Assembly (NCBI RefSeq): GCF_017874215.1
Contig: NZ_JAGGLB010000001.1
Coordinates: 1-64,000, forward strand
DNA length: 64,000 bases
DNA from: Paenibacillus eucommiae
GTDB lineage: Bacteria > Bacillota > Bacilli > Paenibacillales > NBRC-103111
Reading direction: 5' to 3'
The notes beneath the pieces are model-generated. The model was not told where the DNA came from, did not search any database, and saw only the letters and a program-made list of their open reading frames with translations. The position numbers and the translations under genes were made by a program. Below are positions 34,748-44,528 of this stretch, piece after piece (within the stretch, counting starts at the first letter, position 1; each line of letters opens with the position of its first letter).

Positions 34748-35596
34748 TTACCCTTTCAGCGCACCAGCTGTAATGCCCCCAGTAATTTGCTTCTGGAAGA
34801 TCGTGTACATGATAAGCACAGGTACCATCGAAATCAGCAGCGCTGCGAATAGCGGCCCCCACTCTGTGCGATACTGCATCTCTGCCTGCATGACCGCAAT
34901 CGCCACTGGAATTGTATATTTGGCGGGATCGTTCGTGATGACCAGCGCGTAGATGTATTCATTCCAGATGTTCAAAACTGTAATAATGGCTACTGAGTAC
35001 AGACCAGGTCTGGCCAGAGGCAGCATAATGCGGAAGAAAATCCCGTAAAGGGAAGCTCCATCCATAGCAGCCGATTCCTCAAGCTCCTTAGGCAATGTCC
35101 GAAAGAAGCCGACAAGCACGAAAACTCCAAAGGGAACCGCTGTTATTGTGTAAATAATAATAAGCCCTATTAGCGAGTTCGTCAGGTGAAGATCATCCAT
35201 CAGGAAAAACAAAGGAATAATCCCAAGAAAAGGAGGAATCATCATATAAAAAAGATAGGAATAATAGAGCAGCCCGCTTCCACGGAAGGCATATCGCGCC
35301 AAGATGTAGGCGGTTGTTGCCGCTAACAGAACGCCCAGCACTGTACTGACTGCCGTTACAATAACTGAATTCATGAAGTACGAATTAAAGTTATATTTAT
35401 CCCACACATAGGAAAAATTGGACCATAACAAAGGAAAATTCGGCAAGCTCCAAGGTTTATTCAGGAAAAACTGCTGGTTGTCTTTTAATGCGCCGAATAA
35501 CGTCCACACCAGCGGATAAACAACACATATCGTCCACACGATCAGGCTGATCTTTGCCAACCAGCGCCACAATGGATTCATCACGCCTAGTTTCAT
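34748..35596 (-). CDS. Carbohydrate ABC transporter permease (MalG type)
   Basis: A 282-residue six-helix permease. The EAA loop reads ELEESAAMDGASLYGIFFRIMLPLARPG near residue 185, the ATPase docking site, and the C-terminus GGITAGALKG is the MalG-like ending. It pairs with the MalF-type permease 13 bp upstream and the binding protein at 36615 as one import complex in the cell membrane. GAGGGG precedes the ATG. As in the other small importer here, no ATPase gene is linked, so a shared ATPase is needed. Confidence 0.92.
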   Translation of the reverse strand: MKLGVMNPLWRWLAKISLIVWTICVVYPLVWTLFGALKDNQQFFLNKPWSLPNFPLLWSNFSYVWDKYNFNSYFMNSVIVTAVSTVLGVLLAATTAYILARYAFRGSGLLYYSYLFYMMIPPFLGIIPLFFLMDDLHLTNSLIGLIIIYTITAVPFGVFVLVGFFRTLPKELEESAAMDGASLYGIFFRIMLPLARPGLYSVAIITVLNIWNEYIYALVITNDPAKYTIPVAIAVMQAEMQYRTEWGPLFAALLISMVPVLIMYTIFQKQITGGITAGALKG

Positions 35597-35609
35597 TCGG
35601 ATAACCCCT

Positions 35610-36524
35610 CTACGTTAATTCTATCGTTTCACGCTTCATCAAGCGTTGTAAGCCTAAGGTTGTAATCAGCGCCAAGATGAGAATCAGCACCCCAATTGCA
35701 GAGCCATAACTGAATTTGCCATACTTGAAAGCATTAAAGTACAAGTAAGAACCTAGAACCTGCGTTGCATTGTCTGTTCCGCCTTCAAACGTCATAATGC
35801 GTACGATTACGAAAGATCCGCTTAAAGTTGCCATCGTAATCCAAAGCACTGCGGTCTGAACCTGCTCCCACATCAAAGGCAGAGAGACGTTCCAAAACTG
35901 CTGCCACTGGGAGGCTCCATCCAATTCAGCTGCCTCAAATAAAGATTCGGGAATGGCCAAAATACCAGCGATAAGCAAAATAATCGAAAAGCCAACCCCA
36001 GCCCAAATGGCGGGAGGAAGCAGTGCAAAGATAGCCCATTTATCTCCAAGCCAAGCAAAATCATAAGGTTTTCCGGTAAACAAAGAAATGACAGAATTCA
36101 AAAATCCAAGATTGGGATTGTATACATAACGCCATAACACACCTACAACTACTACAGAAAGTACATTGGGAAAGAAGAAGACAGTCCGGAAAAAGGTAGA
36201 GCCTTTAACTTTAAATCGTGTCAGTACCACCGCAAAATACAATGACAAAACCATAAAGCCTAGAATTTTTCCGAAAAGCAAAATATAATCGTTGCGAATC
36301 GCTTTCGGAATGATCTCATCCTTGAATAGTTCTTTAAAGTTGCCCAGACCAATAAAATTATAGTTTTCGGAGCCGCCTGACCAGTCAAATAGGCTTAGAT
36401 AAATACCTTTAAACATCGGATAAACGGTAAATACGAGGTAAAGCAGCAGGGTGGGGAGGATAAAGGAAGCGATGAAAACGTTCCGCATCATCCTGCCTGT
36501 TCTGATTTTGTTGTTCGCTCTCAT
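35610..36524 (-). CDS. Sugar ABC transporter permease (MalF type)
   Basis: A 304-residue permease with six helices; the first starts near residue 15 (IASFILPTLLLYLVFTVYP). The EAA loop SLFEAAELDGASQWQQFWNVSLPLMWEQ near 205 is complete. GGAGGCATGT precedes the ATG. It lies between the binding-protein gene (90 bp upstream) and the MalG-type partner. Probable function: membrane channel for a di- or oligosaccharide, under the two-component system encoded further upstream. Confidence 0.92.
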   Translation of the reverse strand: MRANNKIRTGRMMRNVFIASFILPTLLLYLVFTVYPMFKGIYLSLFDWSGGSENYNFIGLGNFKELFKDEIIPKAIRNDYILLFGKILGFMVLSLYFAVVLTRFKVKGSTFFRTVFFFPNVLSVVVVGVLWRYVYNPNLGFLNSVISLFTGKPYDFAWLGDKWAIFALLPPAIWAGVGFSIILLIAGILAIPESLFEAAELDGASQWQQFWNVSLPLMWEQVQTAVLWITMATLSGSFVIVRIMTFEGGTDNATQVLGSYLYFNAFKYGKFSYGSAIGVLILILALITTLGLQRLMKRETIELT

Positions 36525-36614
36525 ACATGCCTCCAGCCCGGATAAACAGTCTAGCAGGACAACAATAAGGGAATTTGCATTCCCCTATTGTGCTTGCTGT
36601 TCGTTATTCCATTA

Positions 36615-37988
36615 TTATTTTGTTGCTTTGGCGCGGATTTTATCCGCAGCTTCCTCAACCCGATCTCCCCACTGCTCCGGAGTGATCTTACCTTCTGTCA
36701 ATGCGATTGTAGCATCACTTCTCACTTTGACCAGGTCTTCAGGAATAACCGTTTCCGGTGTAATAATCGTGTTCGGATCGCTCAAGTATTTATTCGCTTC
36801 TTTAATTAGAGCTGGTGCATTCGTATCATCCAAATCAACCTTAACGTTCATAATCGCTTTGGACAGCTCTGCCCATTTTTTAGAAGCATCTTTTGTGAAA
36901 ATGAACTGCATGAATGCTTTTGCTGCTTCAGGGTTTTTAGCTTTTTTGGCAATACCTACGTTAGCGGTCAATGGAACAGCGACAAACTTGCCGCCTGGAT
37001 CTTGGCCGATGGAAGGGATAAAGCCGAATTCAAAGCCAGCAGGAATATCCTTGGACATTTCTCCCTCGATCCAGAGACCGTTCGGAATAAAGGCAGCTTT
37101 GTGCTGCAGCCATTGTGACTGAGAATCGGTGTGATTCAAAGCTACCGAGCTCTTGGCGATAAAGCCTTTATCACGCATTTGTACAATTCGATCCAAAGCT
37201 TTCATAACAGGCTCACTCTTGAAAATACCTTTTTCTAGAGCATTAATCCGTGTAATAATCGACCCGTCATCATTGTTCATCGAAACCGTTGTGTTATCTA
37301 ACAAGCCTCCGTTGATGTAATACGGGTAGACACCTGTATGAATGTATACATCCATACTTCCTTCTGCCTTGATTTTCTCACCTAGAGCCATAAAGCTTGG
37401 GAAATCCTTAGGTGCTTCCCATCCTTTGGTCTTGAATAGTGCTTTATCGTAAAAAGTACCCCACGCATCAAAAGAATGCGGTATTGTAAAATATTTGCCT
37501 GGCGTATATTCTTCAGGCTTGGAAATCAGAAGGTCAAGGATTTTATCACCTTCGTCGTTTTTCGCTTCCTTCAGCCAATCGGTTAGATCCATCAATTGAT
37601 CATCAAGAAACATCGATCTTGGATTGGCACCTGCACCAGCAATGTACACGAAATCCGGCGGATTGCCTTGAATCCATCTTGGCTTCATTTGATCATTGAT
37701 TTGGGATCCAGCAGACTGCTTGATTTTCAAATCAGGATGCTTTTGCTGGAATTCCTCAATGATGGCTTTCCACCATGCATCCCCGTAGCCACCAACAAAG
37801 TACTGAACTTCAAAATCACCAGTCAGCTTAGCCGTTCCAGCGCCGCCGTCAGTTCCAGGCTGTTCACTTGTAGTCGGTTTTGGGCTTTCCGCCCCCGGCT
37901 TTGTCTCGGTCTTCGCTCCGCAGCCTGCAAGTGCTATAACAAACGCAAGCATTATCAAGCTCCAGCTAACCCATCTCTTTTTATTCAT
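36615..37988 (-). CDS. Sugar ABC transporter substrate-binding lipoprotein
   Basis: A 457-residue binding protein. The signal peptide ends in the lipobox LAGC (cysteine near residue 23), followed by a Pro/Thr/Gly linker, then a family-1 solute-binding domain (VQYFVGGYGDAWWKAIIEEFQQKHPDLKI, split here as the first strand and helix; later PHSFDAWGTFYDKALF and VPLTANVGIAKKAKNPEAAKAFMQFIF). GGAGGGTTACA lies before the ATG. It delivers sugar to the permeases at 35610 and 34748. A terminator, decamer array and cre-like site lie in the 436 bp upstream, so this importer has its own promoter separate from the sensor genes. Confidence 0.93.
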   Translation of the reverse strand: MNKKRWVSWSLIMLAFVIALAGCGAKTETKPGAESPKPTTSEQPGTDGGAGTAKLTGDFEVQYFVGGYGDAWWKAIIEEFQQKHPDLKIKQSAGSQINDQMKPRWIQGNPPDFVYIAGAGANPRSMFLDDQLMDLTDWLKEAKNDEGDKILDLLISKPEEYTPGKYFTIPHSFDAWGTFYDKALFKTKGWEAPKDFPSFMALGEKIKAEGSMDVYIHTGVYPYYINGGLLDNTTVSMNNDDGSIITRINALEKGIFKSEPVMKALDRIVQMRDKGFIAKSSVALNHTDSQSQWLQHKAAFIPNGLWIEGEMSKDIPAGFEFGFIPSIGQDPGGKFVAVPLTANVGIAKKAKNPEAAKAFMQFIFTKDASKKWAELSKAIMNVKVDLDDTNAPALIKEANKYLSDPNTIITPETVIPEDLVKVRSDATIALTEGKITPEQWGDRVEEAADKIRAKATK

Positions 37989-38264
37989 TGTAACCCTCCT
38001 CAGTTTATGCTTTCTTTCTGTAATGACCAGGAGCCTGATAAACAGGCAGCCTGGGTATCCGCTTATACGCCTTGTGCTTAAAGCCTCTTGTTAGCCTTAT
38101 GTAGCGCTCTCTTTCGGATAATCCTATATTAATTCGTTTTGCGCTCAGCCTCCATTGAATATCTTATATAAAAGGTTAAATTTTATACGCAATGTTGAAA
38201 ATCACATGCCTGATGAGCATCCCAATACTGGAAGTTTGTTATTTATGCTATTCCCTTTTTAAAA

Positions 38265-38327
38265 CATTCTCATTCATTCTTTCTCATTCATTCACATTCA
38301 TTCACATTCATTCACATTCATTCACAT
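38265..38327 (+). repeat. Tandem decamer CATTCATTCA x4 plus degenerate units
   Basis: Four perfect 10-bp units run from 38285 to 38324, preceded by CATTCTCATTCATTCTTTCT, a degenerate extension. The array lies in the leader/promoter region of the binding-protein gene at 36615-37988. Confidence 0.85.
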
Positions 38328-38335
38328 CGTTTACA
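38322..38335 (-). promoter_or_regulatory. cre-like site
   Basis: On the minus strand this reads TGTAAACGATGTGA, matching the cre consensus TGWAANCGNTNWCA at all but one position. It borders the decamer array about 335 bp upstream of the importer's first gene. If functional it implies CcpA control. Confidence 0.4.
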
Positions 38336-38375
38336 ATGGGGCACAGTCCATTTACTGCTTCAAGGATGCACAAAA

Positions 38376-38400
38376 AACACGCACAGAAGCTGTGCGCGTT
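38376..38400 (-). terminator. Rho-independent terminator after binding-protein gene
   Basis: AACACGCACAG pairs with CTGTGCGCGTT (one mismatch) around AAG and is followed on the minus strand by six T. It closes the regulator/sensor/binding-protein transcript ending at 38425. Confidence 0.8.
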
Positions 38401-38424
38401 CGTTGTAAATTCACAGGCTAACGC

Positions 38425-39696
38425 CTATGGACCTTTGCTAACTGCTATTTGCTGCAGCTGATCCAGAGCAGCTTGCGGGGTCATTTGGCCTAGCAGCACG
38501 GCCTCACCCATTTTGCGCGAACCTTCCATCACACTCTGCCAGCCTGGCTTGACGATGGGGTAAAACTCGGCTTTGCTAATTGAATCCAGAAAGCCTTGCA
38601 TTTCCGGGTTGTTGCGCGACATGGACTCACCGACAGTTTGGATAGTAGGGAGAAAGCCTTCCCTAATCATAAATTCCTCGTAGCGGGAATCCTCGTAGAA
38701 GAAATCGAGAAATTTGGAGAGCGCTTCTTTATCGGTATGATCGGTCTTGAAGGACATGATTACATCCTGCACACCAAAGGAAAACGGAGCCACTCCTTCC
38801 TTTACTGGAATGGGCCCTGTCCCCCATCGCAAACCGGGGAATTCCTTGGGCACCACTGCGCTGAAATAATTGCCGGATATAAGCATGCCAAGTTTTCCAT
38901 TACCAAGAATCCTTTGCTTTTCATCACGCGAAGTAACGGTAGGTTCTGCATCTGTTAATCCTTTGTCATACAGCTCCTTCAAAAAAGTGAGCCCTTCCAC
39001 ATTTTCCGCAGAATTGATATTCCATTTGCCATCCTTCAGCCAGCCCCCGCCAGCCCCAAAAAAGAAATAAGACAAATAGGCATAAATTTCATTGTCAGAA
39101 AGATCGACACCAAAGCCGTCCATCTTATGGGTATCACGTATTTTGCTTGCGTCCTCCTGCAGCTCGGCCCATGTTCGCGGTGGTGAAGAAATGCCAAGCT
39201 CATCGAAAATATCCTTGTTATAGTACATGCCACGAATAGAAGCCACAAAAGGCAGCACATACTGTACCTCATTCACACGATCCGATTTCAAATAATGAGG
39301 ATAAAATTTGTTCATGAGCTCAGGCGATACGATTTCCTCCATATTATTAAGCAGGTCATCCGCAACATAATGGGCATACCCGTTCATGGTAAGCAGATCC
39401 GGCGGATTTTTACTAATCATCGTACTGTACACGCTGAGCAAAATGTCCCAATTCATCACCTGTAGTTCGACATCAATGTTTGGATTGAGACTTTTGAAAT
39501 CCCTGACCAGATTTTCCAGAAACGGCTTGGTCGCCGTACTATATTCAGCCGCCACAAATTTAATCATCGCTGGACGACCGCCATTCTCGGCGGGGGGTTC
39601 AGAAGGAGCTTTTGTGCAGCCTTGCAGCAATAACCCGATAACTAACAGCAAGGAAAGCAAGGAAAGCAGCGTCGGGAGCTGCCGCGGTATATTCAT
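38425..39696 (-). CDS. Extracellular solute-binding lipoprotein in the sensor operon
   Basis: A 423-residue family-1 solute-binding protein with signal peptide and lipobox LQGC near residue 27. The mature part shows IKFVAAEYSTATKPFLENLVRDF, PPDLLTMNGYA and VLPFVASIRGMYYNKDIF, all expected for sugar binding. GGGGGATATCC precedes the ATG. It is the last gene of the transcript with response regulator, kinase and sugar-sensing protein, and is separated by a terminator from the importer with its own binding protein. So it may be a ligand-presenting partner for the sensor or an alternative binding protein for the same permeases; the sequence does not decide. Confidence 0.9.
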   Translation of the reverse strand: MNIPRQLPTLLSLLSLLLVIGLLLQGCTKAPSEPPAENGGRPAMIKFVAAEYSTATKPFLENLVRDFKSLNPNIDVELQVMNWDILLSVYSTMISKNPPDLLTMNGYAHYVADDLLNNMEEIVSPELMNKFYPHYLKSDRVNEVQYVLPFVASIRGMYYNKDIFDELGISSPPRTWAELQEDASKIRDTHKMDGFGVDLSDNEIYAYLSYFFFGAGGGWLKDGKWNINSAENVEGLTFLKELYDKGLTDAEPTVTSRDEKQRILGNGKLGMLISGNYFSAVVPKEFPGLRWGTGPIPVKEGVAPFSFGVQDVIMSFKTDHTDKEALSKFLDFFYEDSRYEEFMIREGFLPTIQTVGESMSRNNPEMQGFLDSISKAEFYPIVKPGWQSVMEGSRKMGEAVLLGQMTPQAALDQLQQIAVSKGP

Positions 39697-39736
39697 GGAT
39701 ATCCCCCATTTCTACTACTATCTAATATAAAAATGC

Positions 39737-40723
39737 TTATCTCTCCACAAAAGGAAACAGGAGCTTTTGATTTTCCTCGGTATACATCGTTTCCTTCGTG
39801 ATAACCAGAGAATCGATACTCGTTCTGAGCGGCTTCTGTCCGCGTATAAGCTGCAGCGCAGCTTTAACGCCCAGATAGCCCATATTGAAAGGCCGCTGCA
39901 CCACGGTTGCCTCCATCGTGCCTTCCTCAAGCAGCTTGATTTCATAGATGGAACTGTCGAAACCAACAAGCTTGACAGGCTGCTTGGACATCTTTTCCTT
40001 GACCGCTTTCGCCGCCCCTAATACCGCAGCCTCATTCAACGCAACGATCCCCGCCAAATCTGGAAATTCCGATAATAATTGCTGTGAATTCCTGTAAGCC
40101 TCGTCTTCAGAGCCATCAAAATAACGTGTACCTGCATGCGTAATATCCACATTCTTCGTCAATACTTCCATTATGCCTAATTCCCGTTCCTTTTCAGCCG
40201 CTGAGCCTCCGCTAGTACCGAGAATAGCCACTTTGGCATCTGCCGGCAAACGTTCAATTAACACGGACGCAGCCTTTCGTCCTGCTTCGGCATTGTCTAC
40301 GGAAATATAGCTCTGCAGCCAATCGCTCTCCATAACCGAATCAATAGCAACAAGCGGAATGCCCGCATTGCTCACCTTTTTGGCGGATGGCTCCAGCTTG
40401 CCATACTCGGATGCCGCGAATACGACCGCATCTGGTTTCTCGGTAATCGCCTGCTCCAGAAGGAGAATTTGTCCAGCCGTATCTGCCTCGGATAAAGGCC
40501 CCCGGACATCTACATGGACATTGAATTCCTTGGCCGCTGCATTCACGCCAGCGCTCACCGTCTGCCAAAATTCAGAACGCAGATCATTGCTTTTAAGAAT
40601 AACAACGATAGTAAGCTCTTTTTGCTGGGCATCCCGGCGGGCCGTCTCCAGGCTTAACAATCCCAGAATGCCTGCAGCCGCGGCCAACAATAACGAGAAG
40701 ATAATCATTTTTTTTGCCTGCAT
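39737..40723 (-). CDS. Membrane-anchored periplasmic-binding sugar sensor (XylFII-like role)
   Basis: A 328-residue RbsB/LacI-type binding protein: IVVILKSNDLRSEFWQTVSAGVNAAAKEF, then AVVFAASEYGKLEPSAKKVSNAGIPLVAIDS and LAGIVALNEAAVLGAAKAV are the expected ligand-cleft segments. The N-terminal hydrophobic segment (residues 6-24) has neither a lipobox cysteine nor a clear signal-peptidase site, so it is probably an uncleaved anchor. Encoded 13 bp after a LytS/YesM-type kinase, it fits the arrangement in which a sugar-binding protein controls the kinase directly (XylFII-LytS in clostridia). Role in signalling rather than transport is inference from this gene order. AGGAAGG precedes the ATG. Confidence 0.82.
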   Translation of the reverse strand: MQAKKMIIFSLLLAAAAGILGLLSLETARRDAQQKELTIVVILKSNDLRSEFWQTVSAGVNAAAKEFNVHVDVRGPLSEADTAGQILLLEQAITEKPDAVVFAASEYGKLEPSAKKVSNAGIPLVAIDSVMESDWLQSYISVDNAEAGRKAASVLIERLPADAKVAILGTSGGSAAEKERELGIMEVLTKNVDITHAGTRYFDGSEDEAYRNSQQLLSEFPDLAGIVALNEAAVLGAAKAVKEKMSKQPVKLVGFDSSIYEIKLLEEGTMEATVVQRPFNMGYLGVKAALQLIRGQKPLRTSIDSLVITKETMYTEENQKLLFPFVER

Positions 40724-40735
40724 GCTATCGCCTTC

Positions 40736-42520
40736 CTAATCGATTTTCGGAATGGTGACCGTGACGAGCGTACCCATTTCCAGCTCACTGTAGAAATCCA
40801 ATCCATAATCTTTACCGAAGTAAAGCTGTATTCTTTCATGCACATTAACAATACCAACACCGCTGGCCTTTGCCCTTGTCTTTTCAGCATCCATCCTAAG
40901 TATGTCCTTCAGCTTGTCTGCATCTATACCAACGCCGTTATCCGCTACCGTGAGGACAATTTGACCATCCACTTCCCCGCCTTTGATCGTGAGCATTCCG
41001 CCTTCCGGCAAATACTTGATGCCATGATAAATCGCATTCTCGACGATCGGCTGCAGCAGAATCTTCGGCATCTTGCAAGCCATTACGTCCTCATCCACAT
41101 CGATGATATAATCAAGCTTGTCGCGATACCTCATTTTCTGAATCAGTAAATACTGTGTGATATGCTCAATTTCTACCCGAATCGGCACCATTTCATCGTC
41201 TTTGGTAATGCTGGCCCGAAACAGCTTCGCTAACGCCGATGTCATCAGTACAACATCCTCATGCTTTTTCCGCTCTGACATCCAGATGATCGAATCGAGC
41301 GTATTGTACAAGAAATGCGGATTGATTTGCGACTGCAGCACCTTGAGCTCACTTTTGCGCTTCACTTCCTGATCTTGCATCCTGCGGTGCATAAGTTCAT
41401 GGATTTGGCCCACCATCAGATTAAATGTACGGGATAGTTGTCCAATTTCATTCACCGAGGTGATTTCGGAGCGGACATCGAAGTTACCTTTTTCCACCTG
41501 CTTCATATGCTTTTGCAGCTCTATAATCGGCTTGGTCAGCCGCCTTGACACCACAATAGAGATCAACAGAGCAATGGCCAGTCCAAAAATACCCCAAAGC
41601 ACAAACGACATGCCAATTTTGTTTTTGTCCGGCACCAATTCACCAGGATAAGCCACGCCGACAATTTTCCAGCCAAAGCTTGTGTCCTGAACGGTGTACA
41701 TTTTTTTGCTGCCCTCTTCTTTCGTAAAGAAATGCCCGCCGCTCGTATTTTTGACTTCGTCGATTGCTTCTTTTTTCAAACCGCTATAAATAAGCTGCTG
41801 CTGAGGATGGTAGACGAGATTCCCTTCATTATCCACGATAAATACATAGCCCCGTTTACCCAGGTTGATGCCGCTGCTTATCTCATTGATAACGCTCAGA
41901 TTCAGGTCAACCAGAAAGATGCCCTCGCCCGTAATGCCATCGGAGCTTTTGAGCTCACGACTGAGCGATACGACCCAGCGGTACTCGTTCTGGATAATAT
42001 TCTGTACATGGGAGGAGGAAAGCACGGATTGTCCCTCCTTGTCCTTGGCGTTTCGATACCAGGCCTGCTCCTCGAGCTTGGCATTTGTGTTCAGGCTTGT
42101 AACTCTGCGGTCGGACACGAAGCGTCCATTGTAGCCAAACACCATGATCGAGGCGATATCCTTACGGCTAATTAGAATCGATTGAAAGAGATCGGAAATC
42201 CTTTTCTCATAAGGCCTGCGGTCTGCCTCACTAATAAAGCTGGTATCCGACAAGTAGTATTTCACATCTTTGTTCGTTAGCGCCAGCATCGAGATGTTCT
42301 CCATATTGGTCACATAGGACTGGATGTTGCCGTTCACCTGCTTCATCAGCTCGGAAATATTATCTGCCGTATTGCGCTCCACAGCTTCCGCAGACAAATA
42401 ATACGAAATAAAGCTGGTAATCGCAATAGAGAAAATAATCAGACAAGAGAAAGCAGCCGCAATACTCGACTGGATGCTTTTGAATTTGAACAAATTAAGC
42501 GTAAATTCGCGTTTCCTCAT
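40736..42520 (-). CDS. Sensor histidine kinase, YesM/LytS type
   Basis: A 594-residue membrane kinase. Two membrane helices (about 17-40 and 300-325) flank an extracytoplasmic Cache-like sensor; HAMP follows at ~325-378 (SRRLTKPIIELQKHMKQVEKG), then the His_kinase domain with phosphoacceptor in LQSQINPHFLYNTLDS near residue 403 and ATPase motifs VENAIYHGIKYL and VLTVADNGVGID. It phosphorylates the response regulator whose stop codon overlaps this start by 4 bp (ATGA), so translation is coupled. The next gene encodes its likely sugar-sensing partner. Probable output: the importer at 34748-37988. Confidence 0.93.
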   Translation of the reverse strand: MRKREFTLNLFKFKSIQSSIAAAFSCLIIFSIAITSFISYYLSAEAVERNTADNISELMKQVNGNIQSYVTNMENISMLALTNKDVKYYLSDTSFISEADRRPYEKRISDLFQSILISRKDIASIMVFGYNGRFVSDRRVTSLNTNAKLEEQAWYRNAKDKEGQSVLSSSHVQNIIQNEYRWVVSLSRELKSSDGITGEGIFLVDLNLSVINEISSGINLGKRGYVFIVDNEGNLVYHPQQQLIYSGLKKEAIDEVKNTSGGHFFTKEEGSKKMYTVQDTSFGWKIVGVAYPGELVPDKNKIGMSFVLWGIFGLAIALLISIVVSRRLTKPIIELQKHMKQVEKGNFDVRSEITSVNEIGQLSRTFNLMVGQIHELMHRRMQDQEVKRKSELKVLQSQINPHFLYNTLDSIIWMSERKKHEDVVLMTSALAKLFRASITKDDEMVPIRVEIEHITQYLLIQKMRYRDKLDYIIDVDEDVMACKMPKILLQPIVENAIYHGIKYLPEGGMLTIKGGEVDGQIVLTVADNGVGIDADKLKDILRMDAEKTRAKASGVGIVNVHERIQLYFGKDYGLDFYSELEMGTLVTVTIPKID

Positions 42521-44151
42521 TGCTGCCGCTCCCTTGCCACTTTCTCCCGATATTCGGTGGGCGTCATTCCTGTATGCTTCTTGAACAGTACGCTAAAATA
42601 ATGCGGATCGGCCACACCAACCTTAGCCGCGATTTCATACGATTTCAACTGCGTTTCCTGCAAAAGCTCCCCGGCTTTCTCAATTCGGACTCTCGTTAAA
42701 TATTCGACAAACGTATCACCCGTGTGCTGCTTGAAAATCATGCTGAAATAGCTCGTGCTCATAAGGACATGACGGCATAAATGCTGCAGCGAAATTTCCT
42801 CACTGTGATAATTTGCCTCGATATATTCGACTGCCCGCATGACCTGAAGCTTCGTTAAATCACTTCTTTGCTCCGTGGCAAATTGAACGACCAGTTTAAT
42901 AATGCCCTTGACCCAATGTTCGATTTCATCCAGCGTTTTGAATCTGTAGCTGTCAGCCAGTACGATGCCCCGCTCCGTAAACAAAGTAATTTCATTGCCG
43001 CCCATTTCCTGAACAACGTTCATCAGGACTACGACAATCTTTTGCAGGTTCAAATAACAGGCTTCAATCGGCATCATCGATTCTTTCCATACCCGCATCA
43101 ATTGTTCGATCTGCGCTTCCGCTTCACTTAGAATACCGGCCTTGACCGCCGAAGCCAGCTTACGGCTCCAATCCATATTCAGCTCGGGGACAGGCTTTCC
43201 TTCAGGGCCGGTACCTTCCATTTCAACAATGCTGACAATCCGGTTTTTTCCCAAAAGAAAACGATAATCGAGCGCTGAAACAGCCCCCTCGTAAGATAAA
43301 GGCAGCTGATCCAAACTCGCACAGACCCGCCCAACCCCGATCGTAACCGTAAATTTCAGATAACGTTCAATGCATTGACGAATTTCATCAGCCAGCTTGT
43401 AGGCGTTCTCATACAATTGATTTTCCTGGTCACCGCAGAGGATAACCGCCATCCGCTCTTCCCTTGTCCGGAATGTGATTCCGGTGTAATAATCCATGAG
43501 ATCACCAATGATGTTATAACAAGCAAACCGCAGCAGCTCTGCATCCTTCAGCAAATCGCTTTCACTGTAATAGCTGCCGAAATCATCAATATCCATAACC
43601 ATAACGATATAATTCGAGGTTGGCCACGTAATCTGAAAATATTCCGACCGCTCCCTGATCTCATTGATGGACAAGAACGAAGTAACCAGCCGCTCCAGAA
43701 AACGCTCCTTGAGCAAAGGCAAGCTCTGATCCAGCAGCTGCTGCAGCTTCGTATAATCCTCACGGATTTTCTTCTCTTCATCCATATCCTGCCTGACCTT
43801 ATCCAGCAGCTTGCGCAGCTCCATGGCCGTAATCGGCTTCAGAATGAAATCGTAAGCCTTCAAACGCAGCGCCTGCTGGGCATATTCGAAGGAATCGTAA
43901 CCGGTAAGAATGATCATTTTCGTAAAAGGGTAGCGCTCACTGACATGCTTCGTCAATTCGAGTCCGTCCATAAAAGGCATGTAAATATCCGATAAAACGA
44001 CGTCCGGCCTCAGCCTCTCAATGGCTTCAAGTGCTTCCTGACCATTGGTACAATCGCCCACCAGCTCAAACCCGTGAGTGTCCCACTGAATACTCTCCCG
44101 AATGCCTTCCCGCACCTCCGGTTCATCGTCAACAAGTAGAATTTTATACAT
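42517..44151 (-). CDS. Response regulator, YesN type (REC + AraC HTH)
   Basis: A 544-residue regulator. The receiver domain (1-120) shows LVDDEPEVREG with acidic pocket, phospho-acceptor Asp near 55 in VVLSDIYMPFMDG, Thr/Lys in ILTGYDSFEYA and LKPI. A long middle region follows, and the C-terminal AraC domain (from ~440) has ISLQHLCRHVLMSTSYFSMIFKQ and VGVADPHYFSVLFKKHTGMTP. AGGGGGAGC precedes the ATG. It is the first gene of the sensor operon and overlaps the kinase gene. Expected to activate the nearby sugar importer. Confidence 0.93.
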   Translation of the reverse strand: MYKILLVDDEPEVREGIRESIQWDTHGFELVGDCTNGQEALEAIERLRPDVVLSDIYMPFMDGLELTKHVSERYPFTKMIILTGYDSFEYAQQALRLKAYDFILKPITAMELRKLLDKVRQDMDEEKKIREDYTKLQQLLDQSLPLLKERFLERLVTSFLSINEIRERSEYFQITWPTSNYIVMVMDIDDFGSYYSESDLLKDAELLRFACYNIIGDLMDYYTGITFRTREERMAVILCGDQENQLYENAYKLADEIRQCIERYLKFTVTIGVGRVCASLDQLPLSYEGAVSALDYRFLLGKNRIVSIVEMEGTGPEGKPVPELNMDWSRKLASAVKAGILSEAEAQIEQLMRVWKESMMPIEACYLNLQKIVVVLMNVVQEMGGNEITLFTERGIVLADSYRFKTLDEIEHWVKGIIKLVVQFATEQRSDLTKLQVMRAVEYIEANYHSEEISLQHLCRHVLMSTSYFSMIFKQHTGDTFVEYLTRVRIEKAGELLQETQLKSYEIAAKVGVADPHYFSVLFKKHTGMTPTEYREKVARERQQ

Positions 44152-44405
44152 AGGCTCCCCCTGGTGTCAGTAAATATGCTAAACCGTGAACAACGGGCTA
44201 ACATCCCATTTCGCAATATTCTTATCATAACATATCTTCTCTGGCTTGTTCCCAACCATTTGTGAAAGCCGCCCTTCTTGGGCATCCTTTGATGTGTCCG
44301 GGGCGCAGAGCGTTGCGGAGGGAATGGCTGTGGGCTCCAGCCGCTGTAAAGAAAACGCCTTTCGGCGTCCTTTGATGTGCATGTTCGTGACTTGGGTGCG
44401 TTGCA

Positions 44406-44528
44406 GAGGGAAGGGCTGTGGGCTCCAGCCGCTGTTAAAGATTTGTTCCCTGAATGGAATCGATGAGGAGGTAGGAACAAATCTTTAAATGCGGACGCTA
44501 ACGCTCTTCCACCCACAGCCCTTCCCTC
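44406..44528 (+). repeat. Large hairpin of composite repeat 6
   Basis: GAGGGAAGGGCTGTGGG pairs with CCCACAGCCCTTCCCTC. Relative to copy 5 the arms differ at matching positions (ATGG to AGGG with CCAT to CCCT). Inside, AAAGATTTGTTCC pairs with GGAACAAATCTTT. Confidence 0.82.
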
